Assembly: GCA_050253535.1 (NCBI GenBank)
Contig: JBFWIW010000085.1
Coordinates: 1 to 10,344, forward strand
DNA from: JBFWIW01 sp050253535
GTDB lineage: Bacteria > Bacillota > Clostridia > Oscillospirales > Oscillospiraceae
Direction of reading: 5' to 3'
DNA length: 10,344 nucleotides
The position numbers and the translations under genes were made by a program. Below the pieces are notes generated by a model. That model did not search any database. It was not told the origin of the DNA and worked only from the letters and a program-made list of their open reading frames with translations. Below, one piece after another: positions 1-5,046 of the stretch; position 1 is the stretch's first letter; the number at the start of each line of letters is the position of its first letter.

Positions 1-2
1 TA

Positions 3-293
3 ACCGCACTGCTCGGAACAAACGCTCTCGCGGCCGGAACCGGCGACGTTGCCGGCGCTATCGAGGGCACATGGAGCGACGCTTCCGTGCAGATCAAGAC
101 CGTAGTGAACAACGTGGTATTCCCCGCGATAGACCTCATTCTTGCTGTATTTTTCTTCGCAAAAATAGGCACGGCGTATTTTGATTACCGCAAGCAGGGC
201 CAGTTCGAGTGGACGGCGCCGGCGATCTTGTTTGCCTGCCTTGTGTTTACGCTGACGGCGCCGCTATATATTTGGAGTATTCTCGGGATGTAA
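3..293 (+). CDS. DUF3852-like small membrane protein of a conjugative element (5' end outside the window)
   Basis: The frame is open from the left edge of the window to TAA at 291-293, so the gene starts upstream; GTG at 87 is only an internal codon. The visible 96 residues begin with what looks like the end of a signal peptide (TALLGTNALA, then AGTG). A short extracytoplasmic stretch and two hydrophobic helices follow (FPAIDLILAVFFFAKIG and APAILFACLVFTLTAPLYIW) around a charged YFDYRKQGQFEW loop. Cleavable signal plus two helices is the layout of VirB2/TrbC pilin-like subunits. I recognise the sequence as the DUF3852-type protein found next to the TrbL-like gene in Clostridia Tn1549/CTn-type elements. 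A pilin or channel role in mating-pair formation is inferred from layout and neighbours. The TAA is fused to the next gene's ribosome binding site (taaggag). Confidence 0.8.
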   Translation, partial: TALLGTNALAAGTGDVAGAIEGTWSDASVQIKTVVNNVVFPAIDLILAVFFFAKIGTAYFDYRKQGQFEWTAPAILFACLVFTLTAPLYIWSILGM

Positions 294-304
294 GGAGCAG
301 CGTT

Positions 305-727
305 ATGAATTTTTTTGAAAAAGAACTACGAAATATTCTCGATAGCAATTATTATACCGCAGACGTTAAGGTCGTCGGGCGAGCATATTACACAAGCATC
401 GGAAAAAATCTCCGGCTTAAAGCGGAATTTGTGACAATGGGGACCGCCGATCATTACGAGGGTATCAAGGCAACGGTAATAAATCGCAACGACGGCCCGG
501 TAGACTCGCTCACGCTTCGCTTTGCCGATGTACTCGGCAGGAAGACAACGCCAAAGGTCTCGCACGATAATTTACCCTATGCCTGGACATATAACGGAAA
601 AACGGAGTGGTACGCATACGAGCCGACTCCAAGAGACTACGAAATACTCTCGGACGCATTTAACGATTATATTGAAGTTTTTTGCGAACCGACGCAAACG
701 CAGGGCATATCGATGAAGCAATGCTGA
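305..727 (+). CDS. Conserved-looking hypothetical protein of the conjugation module, 140 aa
   Basis: I do not recognise a named family. The frame is open upstream to 209, but ATG at 305 is chosen because AAGGAG lies at 292-297 with good spacing and a start here follows the upstream stop by 11 bases. The product (starting MNFFEKELRNIL) has no signal peptide or membrane helix. It is a mixed alpha/beta cytoplasmic-looking protein with a polar, aromatic-rich C-terminal half (LPYAWTYNGKTEWYAYEP) and a single Cys near the end plus a C-terminal Cys. It lies between the DUF3852-like gene and the TrbL-like gene on the same strand with short gaps, so it is probably co-transcribed with the transfer genes. 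Its role is unknown. Confidence 0.75.
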   Translation: MNFFEKELRNILDSNYYTADVKVVGRAYYTSIGKNLRLKAEFVTMGTADHYEGIKATVINRNDGPVDSLTLRFADVLGRKTTPKVSHDNLPYAWTYNGKTEWYAYEPTPRDYEILSDAFNDYIEVFCEPTQTQGISMKQC

Positions 728-766
728 CATGCGCAAAATCGAAATAAAAAGGGGTGAACACAGCAC

Positions 767-1651
767 TTGTTTATATGGGACTTTTTAATCGGCGACGTCA
801 TGGAGCAGGTCATAGATTGGGCATACGGACAGATCGTCGGCTTTCTCGGCGATTTTTTTGCGCAGATGGGTAATATGGGCGTCGAGCTTTTCGACATGAG
901 CTGGGTGCAATCCATCGTCCTATTTTTCTCCTATCTGGCATGGGCGTTGTATGTGACCGGGCTCGTGGTATCGGTCTTTGAAACCGGCATCGAATATCAG
1001 CGTGGGCACGGGAGCATTAAGGATACAGCTCTGAACGCTATCAAGGGCTTTATGGCGGTCAGTCTTTTCACCGTCGTGCCCGTGGAGCTCTTCAAGCTTT
1101 CCGTCAATCTGCAATCGAGCCTTACATCTGGCATAACCGGCTACGGAACCGGCATCGGCGACTTGGCCGCCAATACCTTGTCGGGAATGGGAACGACCGC
1201 GAGCGAGGGCGCCTTCGGCGGCCTGGGCTCAATCGCGAATCCGTTGATGCTGCTTTTTCTGCTCATCATGATGGGCTACGCCGTCATAAAGGTGTTTTTC
1301 GCAAACCTTAAGCGCGGCGGCATTTTACTTATTCAGATAGCGGTGGGCAGCCTGTATATGTTCAGCGTGCCACGCGGCTACATGGACGGCTTCACGCAGT
1401 GGTGCAAGCAGATTGTCGGGCTGTGTCTGACGACATTTTTGCAGGCGACAATCCTCACGGCGGGGCTGATGGTAATCCCCGACCACGCGCTTTTAGGGCT
1501 TGGGCTCATGCTTGCCGCTGGAGAGGTGCCGAGAGTCGCGGGCGCGTTTGGGATGGATACGTCCACGAAAGCGAACCTGATGAGCGCCGTATATACGGCG
1601 CAGGCCGCTGTCAACACGACGCGAACCGTGGTTCAGGCGGTGGCAAAATAA
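767..1651 (+). CDS. TrbL/VirB6-like conjugal transfer membrane protein (DUF6045 type)
   Basis: This 294-residue polytopic membrane protein is the likely inner-membrane channel component of the type IV secretion apparatus that moves element DNA during conjugation. Hydrophobic segments are visible at about residues 47-70, 88-113, 158-178, 183-201, 214-236 and 240-256. A Gly/Ser/Thr-rich extracellular-type stretch lies between (about 118-157, GITGYGTGIGDLAANT). The FFANLKRGGILLIQIAVGSLYMFSVPRG core and the end TKANLMSAVYTAQAAV are typical of the TrbL-family proteins of Clostridia elements. The start is TTG at 767, preceded by GGGGTG at 751-756; family members begin MFIWDF as here. Upstream and downstream genes are on the same strand, and the next ribosome binding site (GGAGGG) lies just after the stop. 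Family assignment is confident; the channel role is from the family. Confidence 0.9.
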   Translation: MFIWDFLIGDVMEQVIDWAYGQIVGFLGDFFAQMGNMGVELFDMSWVQSIVLFFSYLAWALYVTGLVVSVFETGIEYQRGHGSIKDTALNAIKGFMAVSLFTVVPVELFKLSVNLQSSLTSGITGYGTGIGDLAANTLSGMGTTASEGAFGGLGSIANPLMLLFLLIMMGYAVIKVFFANLKRGGILLIQIAVGSLYMFSVPRGYMDGFTQWCKQIVGLCLTTFLQATILTAGLMVIPDHALLGLGLMLAAGEVPRVAGAFGMDTSTKANLMSAVYTAQAAVNTTRTVVQAVAK

Positions 1652-1668
1652 CGGAGGGAAGGATACCT

Positions 1669-2028
1669 ATGAAGCTGATATATGTGGCGTCCCCATACGC
1701 CGGGGATGTTAAAACGAATACGGAGCTTGCCAAGCGAGCGAGCCGCCATGTGATGGAACAGGGGCACGCTTTTTTTGCGCCCCATTTGCTGTATCCGGCC
1801 TTGCTTGATGACATGAACCCACGGGAGCGGAAAGCTGGGCTGGACATGGGCCTAGCCGTTTTGGAACGATGCGACGAGCTGTGGTACTTCGGAAAACACA
1901 TATCAAACGGTATGCGGCTGGAAATAGAAGAGGCCGCGCGGCTCGGCGTTTTTATACAGGGCATCAAAGTAATAAACGGAGAATTTACGGCAAACGAAGC
2001 TTCCGATATGTCATTGGAGATGATCTGA
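1669..2028 (+). CDS. DUF4406 domain protein (nucleoside 2-deoxyribosyltransferase-like)
   Basis: This 119-residue soluble protein starts at ATG 1669 behind GGAGGG (1653-1658). The N-terminal KLIYVASPYAGD strand-loop, the middle FFAPHLLYPALLDD segment and the ISNGMRLEIEEAARLG helix (Glu85) match the DUF4406 group. That group shares its Rossmann-like fold with nucleoside 2-deoxyribosyltransferases and is common in phages and mobile elements. A true deoxyribosyltransferase reaction is not established for the group, so any role in base or nucleoside modification is inference. Its TGA shares bases with the ATG of the methyltransferase gene (TGATG at 2026-2030), which implies translational coupling with a DNA-modifying enzyme. 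An open frame upstream of this start (back to 1399) lies over the TrbL-like gene in a different frame and is not coding. Confidence 0.85.
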   Translation: MKLIYVASPYAGDVKTNTELAKRASRHVMEQGHAFFAPHLLYPALLDDMNPRERKAGLDMGLAVLERCDELWYFGKHISNGMRLEIEEAARLGVFIQGIKVINGEFTANEASDMSLEMI

Positions 2029-2717
2029 TGTTGACGATGGGAAGCCTGTTCGACGGGATCGGAGGCTTCCCTCTGGCAGCCGTTCACAGCGGAATCACTC
2101 CGGTTTGGGCAAGTGAAGTAGAAGCCTTTCCTATCGAGGTCACAAAAATCCGGTTCCCCAAAATGCTGCATGTCGGGGATATAACGAAGCTGAACGGAGC
2201 TACGCTGCCTCCCGTGGATATTATCTGCGGCGGCTCACCGTGCCAGGATCTTTCTGTGGCTTCAGGACACCGCCTTGGTTTATCAGGCGAGCGCTCCGGC
2301 CTGTTTATGCATCAGGTGCGAATTACAAAGGAGATGAGAAATGCGGATATCGACAGAGGGCGATCAGCTCACCTTGTTCGACCTCGATTCCTCGTTTGGG
2401 AAAACGTCCCCGGAGCCTTCTCCTCCTCTGGGGGCGAGGACTTCCGGGCGGTGCTCGAAGAAATCGTCAGAATTAAGGACAGCGCCGCATATATTCCTCG
2501 ACCTGACTCCGGGGGCTGGAAACCTTCTGGGACTATCATATTGGGAAGAGAGTTCAGCTTATCTTGGCGAGTTATGGACGCTCAATACTGGCCCCGCACC
2601 CCTCAAAGAAGAAAACGTATTTACCTTGTCGCGGATTTTGCAGGAGAACGTGCCCCGGAAATACTATTTAAGCAGGACAGCCTGCCTGGGAATACTGCGG
2701 AGGGCGAAGATCCGTAA
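2028..2717 (+). CDS. C5 cytosine DNA methyltransferase, N-terminal catalytic part, prematurely ended
   Basis: The 229-residue product carries motif I (SLFDGIGGF, residues 6-14; S-adenosylmethionine binding), motif IV with the catalytic Cys72 (GGSPCQDLS), motif VI (WENVPG, Glu125) and motif VIII (TPQRRKRIYLVADF, about 191-204). It therefore belongs to the Dcm-type enzymes that methylate carbon 5 of cytosine. Such enzymes are normally over 300 residues. This frame stops at TAA 2715-2717, before the target-recognition region and motifs IX and X, so it should not be active alone. The motif VIII lead-in reads YWPRTPQRR, where YWGVPQRR-like spacing is common, so it carries about one extra residue. 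The gene begins in the TGATG overlap with DUF4406. From 2341 it is overlapped by a second coding frame, whose 3' part looks like this enzyme's missing variable region. Confidence 0.85.
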   Translation: MLTMGSLFDGIGGFPLAAVHSGITPVWASEVEAFPIEVTKIRFPKMLHVGDITKLNGATLPPVDIICGGSPCQDLSVASGHRLGLSGERSGLFMHQVRITKEMRNADIDRGRSAHLVRPRFLVWENVPGAFSSSGGEDFRAVLEEIVRIKDSAAYIPRPDSGGWKPSGTIILGREFSLSWRVMDAQYWPRTPQRRKRIYLVADFAGERAPEILFKQDSLPGNTAEGEDP

Positions 2718-3711
2718 AAAGGAGCTACCGCCGCGGCTTGAAGCGGCTCTGATACTCCAGGCCGGAGTTACCGGAGTTAAAAGAAAAATAAATGGCTCAT
2801 TTGAAATGGCGGCGTTTACCGCAAACCAGCGTGACGAGGTGCGCGATTTACACGACATCGCGGGAGCGCTGCAAGCCCGGCCCGGCATGAAGCGGCAGAC
2901 CTTTGTAGCCGGACCAACTTTCTGCCTAAACGATCAGGGCAGTCAGCCAGCGGGCGTAACGGAGGACGCGACAGGCGCATTAAGCGAAAATATGGGAAGC
3001 CATCATCCGCTCGTTGCCCAGCCTGGCTGTTTGACTCCCTGGGACACTCAGCAGGAGCGAATCTTTTTGCCTGACGGCACGGCGCCCACATTAACCGGAG
3101 CGGACGGCGGCGGGGGCAGAAATCCGGCAGGGCTTGTATTTTCCGCCGGCTTTTGCGCCGGAGCCTCGCCGTCTGCGGGAGGCATCGGATATGATGAGGA
3201 AATAGCACCGACACTGAGGGCCGGTGAAAGCGGCACGAATATGGCGCCGAGTATCCTGTGCCTCAACGACCAGGGCGGCAAGCGTATGGACGTAACGGAA
3301 AATATAACGGCGACGCTTCGCGCTCAGATGGACGGGCACCCGCCACTCGTCATGGGCAGCCAGCAAGGCGGCGCGGAAATTTGTGAAGATCTATGTCCAA
3401 CAATTACGTCGGCGGCGGGCATGTCCGGGAATAATCAGCCGGTGCTGTTTGAAAACCACGATATTGACTCTCGTTACACAGGGCCGCACGAGGTAGCTCC
3501 CACGATGTCCGCCCGTTATGGTACAGGCGGAAACAACGTGCCTTTATTAGCTGACGATGCCGACAGCTTCTGCATAGCGGGCAACATCATCGACCGCGAG
3601 GCGCAAAACGGCGGCAACGGCTTCGGTTATCAGACTGATATCTGCTACACATTAACCGGGGCGGACCGCTTATCCGGACATCCAGATAAGCGGTCTAATC
3701 CCGAGGATTGA
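2341..3711 (+). CDS. Overlapping frame: unnamed N-terminal protein fused to C5 methyltransferase variable region, truncated
   Basis: This 456-residue frame starts inside the methyltransferase gene in the +1 frame relative to it. AAAGGAG at 2328-2333 sits seven bases before ATG 2341, so it has its own initiation site. Residues 1 to about 141 (starting MRISTEGDQLTLFDLD, ending in a KYYLSRTACLGILRRAK segment and a basic, proline-rich stretch) look like an independent protein that I know only as an uncharacterised ORF overlapping such methyltransferases in phages and elements. From about residue 156 (MAAFTANQRDEVRDL) the sequence resembles the linker/target-recognition region between motifs VIII and IX of these methyltransferases, with repeated TLT and NNxPL units. 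It ends TLTGADR plus an unrelated tail, DRLSGHPDKRSNPED. Motif IX (usually LTPLECERLQGFPD) and motif X are absent. The product is therefore probably a remnant, although its N-terminal part may still be expressed. Confidence 0.7.
   Translation: MRISTEGDQLTLFDLDSSFGKTSPEPSPPLGARTSGRCSKKSSELRTAPHIFLDLTPGAGNLLGLSYWEESSAYLGELWTLNTGPAPLKEENVFTLSRILQENVPRKYYLSRTACLGILRRAKIRKKELPPRLEAALILQAGVTGVKRKINGSFEMAAFTANQRDEVRDLHDIAGALQARPGMKRQTFVAGPTFCLNDQGSQPAGVTEDATGALSENMGSHHPLVAQPGCLTPWDTQQERIFLPDGTAPTLTGADGGGGRNPAGLVFSAGFCAGASPSAGGIGYDEEIAPTLRAGESGTNMAPSILCLNDQGGKRMDVTENITATLRAQMDGHPPLVMGSQQGGAEICEDLCPTITSAAGMSGNNQPVLFENHDIDSRYTGPHEVAPTMSARYGTGGNNVPLLADDADSFCIAGNIIDREAQNGGNGFGYQTDICYTLTGADRLSGHPDKRSNPED
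2806..3663 (+). repeat. Degenerate protein-level repeats in the methyltransferase variable region
   Basis: In the frame of 2341-3711, a unit of the form (A)PTLT/TLRA/PTIT/PTMS, then a Gly/Asn-rich stretch, then PLV/PVL/PLL recurs at residues about 248-265, 289-305, 322-338, 353-370, 386-403 and 436-441. CLNDQGG/CLNDQGS occurs twice (195-201 and 307-313), and the DNA under it is nearly identical in the two copies. This pattern is typical of the long variable region of phage/element C5 methyltransferases. The copies are diverged, not tandem-perfect. Confidence 0.6.
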
Positions 3712-3782
3712 GTTATTCCGATGTTGTCAGGTAAGGGCGGAGCTACTTGTTGAGAATCAAGCTTTTTTTCATCCGTTGTCAT
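3645..3782 (-). CDS. Short orphan ORF, 45 aa, probably the 5' end of a truncated gene
   Basis: On the minus strand CTGGAGG (3791-3797) lies eight bases before ATG at 3782. The frame then reads MTTDEKKLDSQQVAPPLPDN and continues to LDRLSGCPDKRSAPVNV, ending at TAG 3645-3647. The strong ribosome binding site and the polar, acidic start look like a real gene beginning. The last 20 or so codons cross the palindrome and then read antisense to the methyltransferase, so the natural 3' part seems lost at the junction. I do not recognise the family. It may equally be a short functional peptide or chance; moderate to low confidence. Confidence 0.4.
   Translation of the reverse strand: MTTDEKKLDSQQVAPPLPDNIGITQSSGLDRLSGCPDKRSAPVNV
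3664..3695. repeat. 32-bp near-perfect palindrome at the element junction
   Basis: The arms GACCGCTTATC (3664-3674) and GATAAGCGGTC (3685-3695) are exact inverted complements. Inside them GGA and TCC also pair, leaving one C/A mismatch pair and a CA centre. It sits exactly where similarity to the methyltransferase ends. No T-run follows on either strand, so it is a poor terminator candidate. It could be a recombination or attachment site, a transposon end, or a fold-back scar; the sequence does not decide between them. Confidence 0.8.
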
Positions 3783-3806
3783 TATAAAACCTCCAGATAA
3801 TAGATT

Positions 3807-3847
3807 AAAAGCGGCCTGGCAGTAAATGCTGCCAAGACCGCTTTTTT
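3807..3847. terminator. Hairpin terminator, probably bidirectional
   Basis: A hairpin AAAAGCGGCC-TGGCAG / CTGCCA-AGACCGCTTTT with a six-base loop (3823-3828) and a small bulge is followed on the + strand by six T (3842-3847). On the minus strand it is followed by four T. It separates the truncated methyltransferase (+) from the converging HD-domain gene (-) and could end transcription from both sides. Confidence 0.75.
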
Positions 3848-3914
3848 CGTATTCATACTAATTATTGATCAATTTTTCTTTAGGCATATATTGCGTTTAG
3901 AATAGCTTTCCCAC

Positions 3915-4367
3915 TCAATGTTTTAAACATTTTACCCCCGGCACTTGAACGGAGTCAATCGACATATCATCCTCATAAAAATTAACAAGAAAGTCCGCCT
4001 CAACCAGTATCTGATAATCGCTCCCCTTAATGTCCGTGTAGGTGTGATGATGTGCGATAAGCCAGCATACACGATCAATAACACCCGATTCGATGTCTAA
4101 CCCCTCCAGAAGCGTTTTTGCTTCAGGCGGGCCTTCAATCTGCTGATAGTTTCCAACAGATCTGTTGTACTTTTTCTCGCTGTATTTAATCCCAATGTCA
4201 TGAGTAAGCGCCGCGATTTCAAGAATCTCCTGTGTGCTTTTTTCTAAGCCTTCCATCTCTCCAATTGCCTTGGCAAAACCGTATACCTTCAGAAAATGGT
4301 TGATTCGCCGAACATCCCCGGTGTAATAGGCAATCATAGCGTTGATTACCTGTCCGACATGGTCCAT
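3915..4367 (-). CDS. HD-domain protein, C-terminus altered by a probable frameshift
   Basis: This is a metal-dependent phosphohydrolase-type protein. The HD signature residues are His24 (INHFLKVYGFA), His56-Asp57 (THDIG), the HHH at 106-108 (AHHHTYTD) and Asp125 (VEADFLVN). The substrate is unknown; HD proteins hydrolyse nucleotides or related phosphate esters. The start at 4367 follows AGGGGGTG. The last codons (VPGVKCLKH) look out of frame. One more G in the G5 run (CCCCC at 3935-3939 on +) would give VPGGKMFKTLSGKAILNAIYA ending at TAA 3880-3882, which resembles the FRTxTGxRLL-type tail usual in this family. The gene follows the DsrE-like gene by 20 bases and is probably co-transcribed with it. 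The HD core is intact, so the protein may still work. Confidence 0.85.
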   Translation of the reverse strand: MDHVGQVINAMIAYYTGDVRRINHFLKVYGFAKAIGEMEGLEKSTQEILEIAALTHDIGIKYSEKKYNRSVGNYQQIEGPPEAKTLLEGLDIESGVIDRVCWLIAHHHTYTDIKGSDYQILVEADFLVNFYEDDMSIDSVQVPGVKCLKH

Positions 4368-4387
4368 TTTGCACCCCCTGCCTCTCT

Positions 4388-4708
4388 TTAGAAGGTTACC
4401 GTTTTATCCGCCCATTCCACCATCTTCAGGCAATCAATCATTGTTGAAAGTGGGCAGACTTCGCTGCCGTCCATATTCCTTGATTTGAGGCAAGTGCCGC
4501 AAGCGAGAATTTCTCCGCCTGCCTCATGAAACGCCTCAACCTGAGCAGCCACGTCAAATTTTTCGTGGTGAAGGCTCTCAATTTCAACAGCTTCCCCCAT
4601 CAGAAAAACCTTTACTTCATGCCCGTTCTTTCTGGCTGTAACGGCAAAACGCATCGCGTTCCAGGACTTCTCAAATTCCTTGGTTTCGATAATAACCCCG
4701 ATTTTCAT
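4388..4708 (-). CDS. DsrE-like sulfur-relay family protein
   Basis: This 106-residue cytoplasmic protein begins MKIGVIIETKEFEKSWNAMR and belongs to the DsrE/DsrF/YchN-like group, small Rossmann-like proteins that carry sulfur on cysteine or act in redox sulfur chemistry. Visible Cys residues are Cys70 and Cys73 (ACGTCLKSR, a CxxC pair), Cys85 and Cys93. A start six codons upstream is possible, but GGGAGG just before ATG 4708 decides for this one. The gene has its own extended -10 promoter after the terminator of the Hcp operon and is followed closely by the HD-domain gene. Its place next to Hcp fits a stress or sulfur-redox function; the substrate is unknown. Confidence 0.85.
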   Translation of the reverse strand: MKIGVIIETKEFEKSWNAMRFAVTARKNGHEVKVFLMGEAVEIESLHHEKFDVAAQVEAFHEAGGEILACGTCLKSRNMDGSEVCPLSTMIDCLKMVEWADKTVTF

Positions 4709-4742
4709 TTTGCAGCCTCCCAACATTAATTTGATGCTAATA

Positions 4743-4769
4743 ATTATACCATAATCAGTGCGATGTTAA
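4743..4769 (-). promoter_or_regulatory. Promoter of the dsrE-like/HD operon
   Basis: On the minus strand TGGTATAAT (4743-4751) forms an extended -10 with a perfect TATAAT. A weak -35 (TTTAAC or TTAACA, spacing 15-16) lies upstream at about 4763-4769. Transcription would start near 4736, about 30 bases before the dsrE-like start codon. Confidence 0.6.
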
Positions 4770-4775
4770 ATAATG

Positions 4776-4827
4776 AAAAAATGATGAAGCGCCCTCCTGA
4801 ACTGCCAAAACCTTTCAGAAGGGCGCT
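4776..4827 (-). terminator. Strong terminator after the Hcp-ferredoxin operon
   Basis: A 14-bp stem pairs 4814-4827 with 4788-4801 (AGCGCCCTTCTGAA with TTCAGGAGGGCGCT, one G-T pair) around a 12-base loop. On the minus strand it is followed by TCATCATTTTTT. It lies just past the ferredoxin stop codon, before the promoter of the next operon. Confidence 0.9.
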
Positions 4828-4836
4828 GATTTATGG

Positions 4837-5025
4837 TTATTCTACCGTGATAACAGAGACGGGACAGTTATCCCGCGCTTCTGCTACTGCGTCTTCCGCA
4901 GATTCAGGAACAGGGTCCGCGCAAACCTCCGCGCGCCCGTCATCAGCCATCCGGAATACCTCCGGACAGGTTGACGCGCATAGCCCGCAGGAAATACAGC
5001 CTTCTCTGTCGATCGTCGCTTTCAT
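4837..5025 (-). CDS. Single-cluster [4Fe-4S] ferredoxin
   Basis: This 62-residue acidic electron carrier has Cys10, Cys13, Cys16 (CISCGLC) and Cys54 (NCPVSVI) as cluster ligands. Cys20 and Cys35 may form a disulfide of the kind known in small thermophile ferredoxins with the same layout. The length and the closing CPVSVITVE are typical of the monocluster ferredoxins of Firmicutes. The start at 5025 follows AAAGGAA and lies 21 bases after the Hcp stop, so the two genes are co-transcribed. With no Hcr-like reductase in the window, this protein is a plausible direct electron donor to Hcp; that pairing is inference. Confidence 0.92.
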   Translation of the reverse strand: MKATIDREGCISCGLCASTCPEVFRMADDGRAEVCADPVPESAEDAVAEARDNCPVSVITVE

Positions 5026-5046
5026 ATGCCGATATTCCTTTCTTTA

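Noticed and set aside
1399..1668. Upstream extension of the DUF4406 frame over the TrbL-like gene
   Set aside because: The part before 1669 is low-complexity Arg/Gly-rich shadow translation. The ribosome binding site and DUF4406 similarity begin at 1669.
1611..2171. Minus-strand open frame of 186 codons
   Set aside because: It is antisense to DUF4406 and the methyltransferase motif region, has no ribosome binding site, and is Ser/Arg/Pro-rich in the way usual for shadow frames.
2816..3366. Several minus-strand open frames antisense to the methyltransferase variable region
   Set aside because: They are Arg/Pro/Ala-rich shadows of GC-rich coding sequence without initiation signals.
3645..3720. 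CRISPR, tRNA or integron attC-like structure at the palindrome
   Set aside because: Only one copy of the inverted repeat exists, with no spacers, no cloverleaf and no GTTRRRY/RYYYAAC boxes.
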